Below are positions 27,593-35,941 of a stretch of DNA of 64,000 nt, piece after piece. Under the pieces are notes generated by a model. It worked only from the letters and a program-made list of their open reading frames with translations, was not told the DNA's origin and did no database searches. The stretch comes from Gp6-AA40 sp035496255. GTDB taxonomy: Bacteria; Acidobacteriota; Vicinamibacteria; Vicinamibacterales; UBA2999. The number at the start of each line of letters is the position of its first letter. Within the stretch, counting starts at the first letter, position 1. The stretch spans positions 1 to 64,000 of the forward strand of contig DATJEU010000014.1 in assembly GCA_035496255.1 (NCBI GenBank), given 5' to 3'. The position numbers and the translations under genes were made by a program.

Positions 27593-28012
27593 ATGAGTCG
27601 TGACCACCGCAAGCTTCGCGTGTTCCGTGATGCATACGCGCTCACCAAGGCTCTCTACAAGCACACCATCAAGTTCCCACGCGAGGAATGGTACGGTATC
27701 CGGCAGCAGATCCGGCGCGCGGCGGTATCCGTACCCACGAACATCGTGGAAGGATCTGCACGAAAGACGACGAAGGACTCTTGCAATTTCCTCAACCCAG
27801 CGCTGGCATCCGCCTGTGAGGTGCCGTATCTGGTCGTGTTGGCGTCGGAACTGGGCTTCCTTGACGCTTCCGGCCTTACGGTGCTCAAACCAGCGTCACA
27901 AGCAGTCGTTCGTCAACTGCAGCGCTTGTCGACCGAGATGGAAGCGATACTCCTCGAAGAACTCGCAGCCCAATCACGCCTGAAGTCCGAAGCCCGGAGA
28001 CCGACGCCTTGA
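27593..28012 (+). CDS. Four-helix-bundle (S23/IVS-type) protein
   Basis: An intact 139-residue member of the 23S-rRNA-intervening-sequence / four-helix-bundle family: a basic FRDAYALTKALYK helix, the hallmark IRRAAVSVPTNIVEGSARKTTKD, and two further helices (ACEVPYLVVLASELGFL and LQRLSTEMEAIL). No catalytic residues are recognised and the role is unknown. It lies between kynA and kynU, flanked by inverted heptamer arrays, and its C-terminal tail (RLKSEARRPTP) is written by the right array. Its stop overlaps the kynU TTG start. It looks like an insertion into a kynurenine operon. Confidence 0.85.
   Translation: MSRDHRKLRVFRDAYALTKALYKHTIKFPREEWYGIRQQIRRAAVSVPTNIVEGSARKTTKDSCNFLNPALASACEVPYLVVLASELGFLDASGLTVLKPASQAVVRQLQRLSTEMEAILLEELAAQSRLKSEARRPTP
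27981..28000. repeat. Heptamer array (GGGCTTC type), right arm, inverted
   Basis: On the minus strand this reads CTCC GGGCTTC GGACTTC, in the same 7-nt register as the left arm but inverted. It encodes the end of the four-helix-bundle protein and stops 8 bp before the kynU start. Confidence 0.7.
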
Positions 28013-29181
28013 ATGCGCTCGCCTCCTTCTACTCGCGCTTCCGTGTGGCCGACCGCCTCCTGCTCACCGGCCATTCGCACCAGGCCTGGCCCGATGTGGC
28101 GTTCGACGCGCAACAGCGCGCCTGGCTCGATGCGGCGGCGCTCGTGGACGCAAAGTGGGAGCGGGCGGAAGCGCAGGCCGCCCTGGTTCGCGCCGGCTTC
28201 GCACGGCTGCTCGGCGTGACGGCAGAGGAGATTGCGCTCGGACAGAACACCCACGAACTGGTGACGCGCTGGTTATCCGCCTTGACGTTGCGCGATCGGC
28301 CGCGGCTGGTCACGACCGACGGCGAGTTTCACAGCCTGCGGCGGCAGCTGGATCGAATCGCGGAGGAAAGGCTGATCGACGTCGTCAAGGTCAGCGCGCG
28401 TCCGGTGGAAACGCTGGCCGAGAGGTTGGCGGCCGCCGTTTCGCAGCGGACAGCGGCGGTGATGGTCTCATCCGTGCTGTTCGACACCGCCGCCATCGTG
28501 CCCCACCTGGATCACGTCGCCACGGCGTGTATGCAAGCGGGCGCGGAACTGCTGATCGATGCGTATCATCATCTCAACGTGATCCCGTTCGACGTGCGTG
28601 AGATGAACGTCGAGTCCGCGTTCATCACGGGTGGCGGCTACAAATACTGCCAGCTTGGCGAAGGCAATGCGTTCCTGCGGGTCCCGCCGGGACGCCAGTG
28701 GCGACCGGTACTGACAGGCTGGTTCGCCGAATTCGCCGGCACACGGCAACCACCCACAACTGGTGTGACCTACCCGTCCGGCGCCGCGGCGTTCAGCGGC
28801 GCGACCTACGATCCGACGTCGAACTATCGCGCCGCCGCCGTGTTCGACTTTCATCATGGACAGCACCTCGACGCCCCAGCGCTGCGCTCGATCAATCAGG
28901 CACAGGTCCGATTACTGAAGGATGCATTCGAACGGCTCGACGTCGATAGCGGCGTCGCCCACATCGAACCGATGCCCGACGACCTTCGCGGTGGCTTTGT
29001 CGCCCTCCGCGCGACGGACGCCACAGCGATCAGCGTTGCGCTTGCCAGCCGCGGCGTATCGACCGACGCGCGTGGCGACGTTCTTCGCCTGGGACCGGCG
29101 CCTTATCTGAGCGACGTGCAGTTGGGTGACGCGATCGGAATCCTCGGCGAGGTCCTGGCCGGTTTCCAGGCGCACCGATAA
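28009..29181 (+). CDS. kynU: Kynureninase
   Basis: PLP enzyme cleaving kynurenine to anthranilate and alanine, 390 residues. Visible features are the GHSHQAWPD-type substrate block at the N-terminus, LIDAYHHLNVIPFD (PLP-contact Asp), and the Schiff-base Lys in GGGYKYCQLGEGN. The reading frame is close to the family but somewhat divergent, so a related kynureninase-like aminotransferase-fold enzyme is not excluded; the kynA neighbour supports the call. The likely start is TTG at 28009, overlapping the stop of the four-helix-bundle gene; the nearby ATG at 28013 is out of frame. The original start may have been lost on insertion of that element. Confidence 0.85.
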   Translation: MNALASFYSRFRVADRLLLTGHSHQAWPDVAFDAQQRAWLDAAALVDAKWERAEAQAALVRAGFARLLGVTAEEIALGQNTHELVTRWLSALTLRDRPRLVTTDGEFHSLRRQLDRIAEERLIDVVKVSARPVETLAERLAAAVSQRTAAVMVSSVLFDTAAIVPHLDHVATACMQAGAELLIDAYHHLNVIPFDVREMNVESAFITGGGYKYCQLGEGNAFLRVPPGRQWRPVLTGWFAEFAGTRQPPTTGVTYPSGAAAFSGATYDPTSNYRAAAVFDFHHGQHLDAPALRSINQAQVRLLKDAFERLDVDSGVAHIEPMPDDLRGGFVALRATDATAISVALASRGVSTDARGDVLRLGPAPYLSDVQLGDAIGILGEVLAGFQAHR

Positions 29182-29204
29182 GCCTTCCAGGCCGGCCTGA
29201 AGGC
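29182..29204. terminator. Hairpin between convergent genes
   Basis: GCCTTC and GAAGGC arms enclose AGGCC/GGCCT, an 11-bp stem with one bulged C, directly after the kynU stop. No T-run follows on either strand. It may terminate both kynU and doxX transcripts or be a REP-like element. Confidence 0.45.
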
Positions 29205-29221
29205 CGGCCTCAACGTGGCGC

Positions 29222-29629
29222 TCAGGACCTGCCGCTCCGCGCGACGGCATCGACACTCCAACTGCCGCTGCCACGCACGGCGATATAGAGAAAGGCGAAG
29301 CAATTCAGCACCGCCGGCTCGCCGCCGTTCATGATCGGCCAGGGCGCGCGTGGAAAATGCTGCGTGAAGTAGGCGACAGCCATCATCCCGCTCGCGACGA
29401 ACGCCGCCGGCGACGTGAATAAGCCCAACATGATCAGCGGTCCGGTCACGCATTCGATCACGCCACCGACTCCCAACAGGCTGCCGAGCGGGACCGGTCC
29501 GGCGAAACCGGGCATGCCGCCGAACATCGCGGCCAGCTTCTGCAATCCGTGCATCAGGAACAGCAGGCCAAAGACGCTGCGGAAGATCGCGTAGACCTGC
29601 GGCGCGTAGCGTGGCGGAATCACGGGCAC
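29222..29629 (-). CDS. DoxX family membrane protein
   Basis: A 135-residue inner-membrane protein with four predicted helices. The first carries the DoxX-like FRSVFGLLFLMHGLQKL, followed by GGVIECVTGPLIMLGLF and a C-terminal LNCFAFLYIAVRG helix. DoxX proteins are linked to thiosulfate or sulfur oxidation and redox stress in some bacteria, but most are uncharacterised. It starts 4 bp after the MFS stop and is probably cotranscribed with it. Confidence 0.85.
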   Translation of the reverse strand: MPVIPPRYAPQVYAIFRSVFGLLFLMHGLQKLAAMFGGMPGFAGPVPLGSLLGVGGVIECVTGPLIMLGLFTSPAAFVASGMMAVAYFTQHFPRAPWPIMNGGEPAVLNCFAFLYIAVRGSGSWSVDAVARSGRS

Positions 29630-29633
29630 TCCT

Positions 29634-30782
29634 TCAGACGAGGGAGCGCGATTCTACCTGCGGCCCGGCAAGCCATGCGAGCACGGCAATCGCAACGCCG
29701 TTCAGCGCCACCAGCGACATGGCCAGCCGCAGTCCAATCGCTTCGGCCACCACGCCGATCAACGGCGGCAGGACAATTCCCCCGACCTGCGCCATCGTCA
29801 GGAGCAACCCGAATAAGGAACCGGCGTTTCCAGGATAGCGATCGCCGGCAAGCGCCAGCGACGTGGCGAGCACTACGCCGACGGCGACACCTGCCGCAAA
29901 CGGACCGGCGATCAGCACCGGCGGAATCGGCACGGCGATCATCACGAGCAGGATGCCTGCTCCGGTCAGGCCGCCGCGGACGATGGCAGCCCGTTTGTTG
30001 CGATCGACCCTGCCCGCAAACATCACCCGGCCAACGACCAGCCCGAACCAGTGCAGCGACAATCCGAGGGTCGCCACGCGGGCACTCAGTCCCGATGCCG
30101 ACAGATAGCTCGACGTCCAACCGGCGAACGCGGTCTCGTTCGCCGCGTCACACACCAGCAGCAGGCAGAACCAGACGAAGCGTTCCTGCCCGAGAAATCG
30201 TCTGACGCTGTCGAGACTCGGCGCCGACAGGTGGCCACCGGTCGCGCCGGCGTTCAGCGCCCGCTGCGCAATCGCGGCACTGACAACAGCGCCACCAATG
30301 ACGACGGCCTGCCACGACACGAACGCGGCCGCCGCTGGCATCGAGAGACCACCCACGCCGAACGCGATCGCCAGGCCGGTCATCCGGCGACCTCGTTCTT
30401 CAGGGAACAGTTCCGAAGACAAGGCGTTGGCAGCAGTGTTGAGAGGGGCCGAGACGAAGCCGAGTCCTGCGAGTGCGGCAAGCGTGAGCGGGTAGGACGG
30501 CGCGAGCGCAAACAGCGGCAAGAGCAGCACGAACGCCAGCATCGAACCCGCAATCGAGATGCGATAGCCGGCGTGGTCGACGATGGCTCCAGAGACGGCG
30601 CTGCCGACCAGAAGGCTGCCGAACAGCGCGGCGATGAAGATGCCGCGATCGGCCAGTGACAGGCCGAACCGTGCCGTGAACTGGGGCAGGCCAATGACCG
30701 TGCCGGGCAGCGCAAGGATCATCCCGTAAACGGCCATCCCGCAACACGCGATGAGATAGATGACGTGACGAGCTTCGCGCAC
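29634..30782 (-). CDS. MFS transporter
   Basis: A 382-residue major-facilitator protein with about twelve hydrophobic segments. The loop after helix 2 (GSAVSGAIVDHAGYR) and the ELFPEERGRRMTG segment after helix 4 are typical. Glucose/fucose-permease-like layout is suggested by length, but no substrate can be named. It starts with GTG at 30782 and is divergent from the FAD oxidoreductase at 30809, so the 26-bp gap must hold both starts. Confidence 0.85.
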   Translation of the reverse strand: MREARHVIYLIACCGMAVYGMILALPGTVIGLPQFTARFGLSLADRGIFIAALFGSLLVGSAVSGAIVDHAGYRISIAGSMLAFVLLLPLFALAPSYPLTLAALAGLGFVSAPLNTAANALSSELFPEERGRRMTGLAIAFGVGGLSMPAAAAFVSWQAVVIGGAVVSAAIAQRALNAGATGGHLSAPSLDSVRRFLGQERFVWFCLLLVCDAANETAFAGWTSSYLSASGLSARVATLGLSLHWFGLVVGRVMFAGRVDRNKRAAIVRGGLTGAGILLVMIAVPIPPVLIAGPFAAGVAVGVVLATSLALAGDRYPGNAGSLFGLLLTMAQVGGIVLPPLIGVVAEAIGLRLAMSLVALNGVAIAVLAWLAGPQVESRSLV

Positions 30783-30795
30783 CGGTTGGCAATGT

Positions 30796-30801
30796 TATAG
30801 A
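30796..30801 (+). promoter_or_regulatory. Candidate -10 element of the FAD oxidoreductase gene
   Basis: TATAGA lies 7 bp before the GTG at 30809 in a very short divergent gap. No ribosome binding site intervenes. Confidence 0.4.
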
Positions 30802-30808
30802 TCGCGAC

Positions 30809-32383
30809 GTGGGTCGGTACGATGTCGTGATCGTTGGCGGCGGCCATAACGGCCTCACCGCCGCCGCGTATCTGGCTCGCGCCGGGCGCAGCGTCCTCGT
30901 TCTCGAGCGTCGTCACGTCATCGGCGGCGCTGCGGTGACCGAAGAGGTGTTTCCGGGGTTCCGCTTCTCGGTCTGCTCCTACGTCGTCTCGCTCCTCCGT
31001 CCCGAAATCATCCGCGAGCTCGAGCTCCAGCGGCACGGCCTCGAGCTGCTGCCGCTCGACGGCACCTTCACGCCGCTGCCCAATCACGATTACCTGTGGC
31101 GCACCGACGATCACGACGCCACGCTGCGTGAGCTCGCGCGCCATTCGACGCGTGACGCGGCGCGATACGACGACTACCTCGAGGCAATGGCCAGGATGGC
31201 GCGATTCGTCAGGCCGCTGCTCGCCATGACTCCACCGAACCTGCACGCGCCGGGCGTGCGCGGCGTCATGGAGTTGATCGGCCTGGCGCGCCGGTTTCAC
31301 GGTCTGTCGGCCGACGATCAATCCCTCCTGCTGCGGCTGATGACGATGAGCGCGGTCGATTTTCTGGAGCAGTGGTTCGAGTACGACGCGCTCGTCGCGA
31401 CCATCGCGGCATCAGGCATCATCGGCACGTTCCTCGGCGTGCGATCGCCGGGTACGGCCTACGTGCTGCTGCACCACTACATGGGGGAGATCGACGGCGT
31501 GTTCCGTTCGTGGGGTCTGGCGCGCGGCGGCACGGGATCGGTCTCGACTGCCATCGCTGCAGCCGCACAAGAAGCGGGCGCGAGCATCCGCACGAATGCG
31601 GCGGTGAGTCGGATTCGCATTCGTAACGGCCAGGCCGACGGGGTGATGTTACAGGATGGCGAGACCATCGATGCACGCGTCGTCGCGTCGAGCGCCGATC
31701 CGCGTGTCACATTCCTTACCCTGATCGGGCCGTCGCAGTTGCCGGGCGATTTCGTCGACGCGATTCGCCGATACACGTTTCGCGGCGCTTCCGCGAAGGT
31801 CAATTTCGCTCTCGATGGACTGCCGTCCTTCGATGCCCTCCAGGGCGATGGACCGCATCTGCACGGCGCGATATCGATCTCACCGGGCGTTGACTACCTC
31901 GAGCGCGCGTACGACGCTGCGAAGTATGGCCGGTTCTCACCGCGACCCTACATCGACATCGTGATTCCGTCCTTGACCGACGAGACGCTCGCACCGCGCG
32001 GCAAGCACGTCATGTCGTGCTTCGTGCAATACGCGCCGTATCACCTCGAGGGACGCACCTGGGACGACGAGCGCGAAGCGCTGGGTGATGCCGTCGTCGA
32101 CACCGTCGCCGAGTACGCGCCCAACATTCGAGACGTGATCCGGCACCGGCAGGTGATCACGCCACTGGATCTGGAACGCGAGTGGAGCTTGACCGAAGGC
32201 AACATCTTTCACGGCGAACTGGCGCTGGCTCAGTTGTTCTTCATGCGGCCAGCAGCCGGCTGGGCGCAGTACCGCACGCCGATCCGGAATCTTTACCTGT
32301 GCGGCGCCGGCGCGCATCCCGGCGGCGGCATCATGGGCGCCCCCGGACGCAATGCGGCGCAGAGGATTGTGGCGGAGACATGA
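30809..32383 (+). CDS. Phytoene-desaturase-like FAD oxidoreductase
   Basis: A 524-residue flavoprotein. The N-terminal Rossmann fold has VVIVGGGHNGLTAAAYLARAG with the ribose-binding Glu at the end of strand 2 (LVLERR). The C-terminal FAD motif is LYLCGAGAHPGGGIMGAPGRN. Overall this is the PYROXD2/CrtI-like group. No carotenoid genes surround it, so a carotenoid substrate is not supported. GTG start at 30809. Confidence 0.85.
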   Translation: MGRYDVVIVGGGHNGLTAAAYLARAGRSVLVLERRHVIGGAAVTEEVFPGFRFSVCSYVVSLLRPEIIRELELQRHGLELLPLDGTFTPLPNHDYLWRTDDHDATLRELARHSTRDAARYDDYLEAMARMARFVRPLLAMTPPNLHAPGVRGVMELIGLARRFHGLSADDQSLLLRLMTMSAVDFLEQWFEYDALVATIAASGIIGTFLGVRSPGTAYVLLHHYMGEIDGVFRSWGLARGGTGSVSTAIAAAAQEAGASIRTNAAVSRIRIRNGQADGVMLQDGETIDARVVASSADPRVTFLTLIGPSQLPGDFVDAIRRYTFRGASAKVNFALDGLPSFDALQGDGPHLHGAISISPGVDYLERAYDAAKYGRFSPRPYIDIVIPSLTDETLAPRGKHVMSCFVQYAPYHLEGRTWDDEREALGDAVVDTVAEYAPNIRDVIRHRQVITPLDLEREWSLTEGNIFHGELALAQLFFMRPAAGWAQYRTPIRNLYLCGAGAHPGGGIMGAPGRNAAQRIVAET

Positions 32384-32397
32384 CCTCGCGTTACAAT
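32367..32397 (+). promoter_or_regulatory. Candidate promoter of the surface-protein gene
   Basis: TTGTGG (32367-32372) and TACAAT (32392-32397) are 19 bp apart at the end of the oxidoreductase gene. A small hairpin CTACG-CTTGT-CGTAG follows in the 41-bp leader. Confidence 0.35.
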
Positions 32398-32438
32398 CCC
32401 ATTCCTACTACGCTTGTCGTAGGCATTGGAGTTCGAAC

Positions 32439-34064
32439 ATGCGTTGGCGCCTCGTCCCCTGCCTGATCGCGTGCGTTGCGATGACAGCCCTCACCAGTGC
32501 GCAATCGCGTACTGCGGATGCGCGGAGTACGGAAACGACGCTTCGTGGGCGCGTCACCGCGATCGACAGCGGTGGGCCGCTACGCGGCGTCGAGGTTCGT
32601 GCCCGGGCGACGAATGGCCGGGACAACAGGCTCGTCACCACCGACGCCGACGGATACTTCGTGATCAGTGACCTCTCGCCCGGTGAATGGCAGGTCACCG
32701 CCTCCAAGGCCGGCTTCATCAGCCAGCAGGCAGGGCAGGAGCGGCCATTCGATGCGGCGCAACCGCTCACGCTCAAGGCCGGCACGGTCGACATGAGCTT
32801 CGCGCTGCGCCGTGCCGGCGTCATTGCTGGACGGATTGTCGACGAGTTCGGCGAGCCGCTCGCCGGTGTGAAGGTGCAGGCGCTGCGATCGAAGATGCAG
32901 CGTGGCCGGCGAACACTCGCCCCGGTGGGTGCGGGCGATCAGACCGACGACAACGGCACGTATCGACTCTACGGCCTTCCTCCAGGCGAGTACTACGTGG
33001 GCGCGAGCCTGCGGCTGGCACCGGTCGAAAACCTGGTCATCGACGCCGCCGGCTCGGTGCCGACCTACTACCCGGGTGTGTCATCGATTGGCGACGCGCA
33101 GCGCGTGATCCTCGCGGCCGGCGACGAGTCGTCGAACGTCAGCTTTACGGTCGCGCATCTTCGACCCGTCAACGTGACCGGGCGCGTGATCAGCGCATCA
33201 GGCGAGATTGTCACCGACGCGAGCATCGAGTTGGTGAGCACGACTGACGTGAACGTCAACGGCATACCGATTGGCTATGGCGGCGTCGTCAACGGCGATG
33301 GCACATTCCGGATTCGCAACGTAACGGCGGGCAACTATGCCGTTCATTGCGTCTATGTCAAGGACGGCGGTCAGGATATCGAACAGGGGTACGTCCCGAT
33401 CATCGTCGGCCCTGGTGACGTCACTGACGTCGTTGTCCCACTCGTCAAGGCGGCAATCATCGACGGCGTCATCGCGATCGAGGGAACGACGAGCGTGGCC
33501 GCGAACCCGCGGTGGTCCGTCGTCGCCGCGTCCACGCGCGACACGCACGTGGAAACGAGCGTCGTGATGCCAGAGACACACCGGTTCCGCGTGCGGGCGT
33601 CTGGACCAACGATGCTCCGCGTCGATCAGATGCCGCCGAACATGATGTTGAAGTCGATTGAGATCGGCGGTCGTGACGTGGCCGACACGGTCATCGATCT
33701 GCCTGGTGGACAGACCTACGACGCACGGGTGATGCTCACCGACCGGCTCACCGAGCTGAGCGGCCGCGTGACTACCGATCGCGTGCCGGCCGCACGGGTT
33801 CCCGTCGTGGTGTTCGTCGATGATCCGGCGAAGTGGGTGTATGGGTCCCGGTATGTCCAGGTGACACGCACGGACGCTGATGGCGCGTTCAGACTGCGGG
33901 CGCTGCCGCCGGATTCCCGGTACCGCGCCGTTGCCCTCAACTATCTCGACGACGACGAACAGTGGGATCCTGATTTTCTCGAGCGCGTTCGCGCCGCGGC
34001 ATCGACGGTGTCGATCGCAGACGGGGAGCGGAAAGCGATCGACCTGAAGGTGACGACTCGCTGA
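32439..34064 (+). CDS. Exported protein with carboxypeptidase-regulatory-like domains
   Basis: A 541-residue exported protein. Residues 1-21 form a signal peptide ending LTSAQS. At least two carboxypeptidase-regulatory-like (transthyretin-fold) beta-sandwiches follow: RGRVTAIDSGGPLRGVEVRA with TTDADGYFVISDLSPGEW (about 30-80), and AGRIVDEFGEPLAGVKVQA with DDNGTYRLYGLPPGEYY (about 128-190). Further repeats of this type appear at about 235-300 and at the C-terminus. No enzyme motif is seen. Such proteins are abundant at acidobacterial cell surfaces and may bind carbohydrate or accompany TonB systems. Confidence 0.8.
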   Translation: MRWRLVPCLIACVAMTALTSAQSRTADARSTETTLRGRVTAIDSGGPLRGVEVRARATNGRDNRLVTTDADGYFVISDLSPGEWQVTASKAGFISQQAGQERPFDAAQPLTLKAGTVDMSFALRRAGVIAGRIVDEFGEPLAGVKVQALRSKMQRGRRTLAPVGAGDQTDDNGTYRLYGLPPGEYYVGASLRLAPVENLVIDAAGSVPTYYPGVSSIGDAQRVILAAGDESSNVSFTVAHLRPVNVTGRVISASGEIVTDASIELVSTTDVNVNGIPIGYGGVVNGDGTFRIRNVTAGNYAVHCVYVKDGGQDIEQGYVPIIVGPGDVTDVVVPLVKAAIIDGVIAIEGTTSVAANPRWSVVAASTRDTHVETSVVMPETHRFRVRASGPTMLRVDQMPPNMMLKSIEIGGRDVADTVIDLPGGQTYDARVMLTDRLTELSGRVTTDRVPAARVPVVVFVDDPAKWVYGSRYVQVTRTDADGAFRLRALPPDSRYRAVALNYLDDDEQWDPDFLERVRAAASTVSIADGERKAIDLKVTTR

Positions 34065-34068
34065 CCGC

Positions 34069-35028
34069 TTAGAAATAGTCGCTGCGCCAGTAAAAGATGT
34101 CGTCGGCCGTCAGCGGTCGCGACGGCTCGACCAGAGAGCGCACCATCAGCAGGTCGCGCGAATCACCACGGTTCGAGAGGCGCAACTGCGGCGGCACTAC
34201 GAACGAGCGCGGCCACCATGTCCGGATCAGCGGTGCACGCTGCGACGGCTCACGTGCCGCAAGGACTTGCAGCATCGCGCCGAGGCGGGCGCCGGCGGGA
34301 TCCCGATCGCCCGCCTCCTCGAGGGTCCATCCGTTGCGGTTGACCGAGAGCAGCACGTACGCCACGGCACTGGCGCCTTCCTCCGCGACGAAGAACTCGA
34401 CCTGCCTCAATCCCGACGGTCCCAGGCCTGCGAGCAGCCGCTTTCTGGTCAGGGCGTACTGGAATAGCGATGCATCCCGACGGAGAGCAAAGCGCGCAGC
34501 CGCCGAACGAATGCGATCCATCGCCACCACGTCGGGAATGTCGCGGTCGTCGCCCGCCCTGACGAGCATTGCCGGGGCGCCGCCCTTCAGTTCCACTTCA
34601 ACGGTGACCTCGTCGAGAGGAACCACCGAAAAGCCCAGACGCTCGTAGAACGACGCGCCGATTTCCGAGAACAGGACGGCTGCCAACGCGCCGGCGCGCC
34701 GAGCTTCTTCGATCAACTGCGTGATCAATGCGCGGGCATGACCGGCGCCGCGCAGCTCCGGTGGCGTGAACACCGCCGCAATGCCGAGGACAATGCCGTC
34801 GCGACCATCGAGCCGCGCGTTGAAGCGGTAGCGCTTCGCCGTCGCGAGCAGTCGCCCGTCGTCATCGATCAGCGCGACGCGCTGCAGCCGGTCGCGGCCA
34901 AACCGCGTGCGCAGCTGGGCTCTATTCCATTTCCCATAGGCTTCGCGAGAGAGTCCCTCGCCCCACGTGGGATGCGTGAGATCGAGAATCGATTCGAGCA
35001 ACTGTCCCTGGGCAACGGCGATGCGCAT
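34069..35028 (-). CDS. GNAT family acetyltransferase (two-domain)
   Basis: An N-acetyltransferase-like protein; the first domain has the acetyl-CoA loop TPPELRGAGHARALI (R-G-x-G-x-A) and the helix ending in FYERLGF. A second GNAT-like half follows. The substrate is unknown. The start is uncertain: the frame is open back to a GTG at 35112 (347 residues), but a minus-strand TACAAT sits at about 35066-35071, so transcription probably begins inside that extension and the ATG at 35028 (319 residues) is preferred. It is divergent from the DinB gene. Confidence 0.75.
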   Translation of the reverse strand: MRIAVAQGQLLESILDLTHPTWGEGLSREAYGKWNRAQLRTRFGRDRLQRVALIDDDGRLLATAKRYRFNARLDGRDGIVLGIAAVFTPPELRGAGHARALITQLIEEARRAGALAAVLFSEIGASFYERLGFSVVPLDEVTVEVELKGGAPAMLVRAGDDRDIPDVVAMDRIRSAAARFALRRDASLFQYALTRKRLLAGLGPSGLRQVEFFVAEEGASAVAYVLLSVNRNGWTLEEAGDRDPAGARLGAMLQVLAAREPSQRAPLIRTWWPRSFVVPPQLRLSNRGDSRDLLMVRSLVEPSRPLTADDIFYWRSDYF

Positions 35029-35100
35029 CAGGCGGGGCTTGGTTGAAACCGGAAATGCCAACGAGGATTGTACCGCTGCCAATTCGCGCCTCGTTCGAGG

Positions 35101-35106
35101 TACAAC
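35101..35106 (+). promoter_or_regulatory. Candidate -10 element of the DinB gene
   Basis: TACAAC is 6 bp before the GTG at 35113. It supports that GTG as the start over upstream in-frame codons. Confidence 0.4.
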
Positions 35107-35112
35107 GTCCAC

Positions 35113-35637
35113 GTGACTGCGAATCTTCGATACCCGATCGGTGAGTTCTCGCCAGCTCCTGAGTCAACGACCGTCAACGCAGAGGCGCTCGCCGATCTCG
35201 AGCAATTGCCCTCGCGGCTGCGTGATGCCGGCGCGAATCTGTCTGATCGACAGCTCGATACACCGTACCGCCCTGGTGGATGGACGGTGAGGCAGGTCGT
35301 CCATCACGTGGCAGACAGTCATATGAACGGGTTGATGCGAACGAAGCTCGCGCTGACGGAGAACGGCCCGACGATCAAGCCGTACGCCGAGGCCGAGTGG
35401 GCAAAGCTGGCCGACATGCGGTTGCCAATCGACGTGTCGCTGACCCTTATCGACAACCTGCACGTTCGATGGGTAGCGGTCTTCGGCTCGCTGACGCCGC
35501 AGCAACTGCAACGCGCGTACGTTCATCCCGAGCACGGAAGGGCGATGACGCTGGCGTGGCAACTGCAGCACTACGCGTGGCATGGCCGCCATCACGTCGC
35601 GCATATCACGTCACTGCGGCAGCGAGAGCGATGGTAA
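35113..35637 (+). CDS. DinB/YfiT-type metal-dependent protein, putative bacillithiol transferase
   Basis: A 174-residue DinB four-helix protein of the YfiT/BstA type. It starts in the characteristic LRYPIGEF and has YRPGGWTVRQVVHHVADSHMN, then LTLIDNLHVRWV and WHGRHHVAHI. The metal ligands would be the His in VHHVADSH and the two His of HHVAHI. BstA conjugates bacillithiol to electrophiles. bshA at the window's right end shows the organism can make bacillithiol, consistent with this role, but the substrate is inference. GTG start; the microcompartment gene follows by 10 bp. Confidence 0.82.
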   Translation: MTANLRYPIGEFSPAPESTTVNAEALADLEQLPSRLRDAGANLSDRQLDTPYRPGGWTVRQVVHHVADSHMNGLMRTKLALTENGPTIKPYAEAEWAKLADMRLPIDVSLTLIDNLHVRWVAVFGSLTPQQLQRAYVHPEHGRAMTLAWQLQHYAWHGRHHVAHITSLRQRERW

Positions 35638-35640
35638 GAT
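35635..35640 (+). promoter_or_regulatory. Candidate -10 element of the shell-protein gene
   Basis: TAAGAT overlaps the DinB stop codon and is 7 bp before the GTG at 35648. It offers a possible separate start for the shell-protein transcript. Confidence 0.35.
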
Positions 35641-35647
35641 GCCGCCG

Positions 35648-35941
35648 GTGCCCAACGACAAAGTAGACGTCGGCGATGCGCTCGGCATGATCGAGACGCG
35701 TGGCCTCGTCGGCATGATCGAAGCCGCCGACGCCATGCTGAAGACGGCCAACGTCGTCCTGGTCAGTTGGCAGAAAGTCGATGCCGGGCTGGTCACGGCG
35801 ATCATTCGCGGCGACGTCGGATCGGTCAAAGCGGCCACCGACGCCGGTGCGGCGGCGGCGCGCCGTGTCGGCGAGCTGATTGGCGTGCACGTCATCCCAC
35901 GGCCGGCCGACGACGTCGAGAAAGTGTTTCCGATCCGCTAG
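35648..35941 (+). CDS. Bacterial microcompartment shell protein (BMC-H)
   Basis: A 97-residue single BMC domain of the PduA/CcmK/EutM type: ALGMIETRGLVGMIEAADAM, then GLVTAIIRGDVGSVKAATDAG, then VHVIPRPADDVEKVFP. Such proteins form hexagonal shell tiles. It stands alone: no other shell protein, pentamer or encapsulated enzyme is in the surrounding 20 kb. The GTG at 35648 gives the typical BMC-H length. Its last 50 bp overlap the 3' end of the convergent MerR gene. Confidence 0.9.
   Translation: MPNDKVDVGDALGMIETRGLVGMIEAADAMLKTANVVLVSWQKVDAGLVTAIIRGDVGSVKAATDAGAAAARRVGELIGVHVIPRPADDVEKVFPIR

Noticed and set aside
28013..28219. ATG at 28013 as the kynU start
   Set aside because: It is out of frame with the kynureninase reading; TTG at 28009 is in frame.
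29182..29221. tRNA or small RNA gene in the kynU-doxX gap
   Set aside because: Only a palindromic GC hairpin is present; no cloverleaf or promoter.
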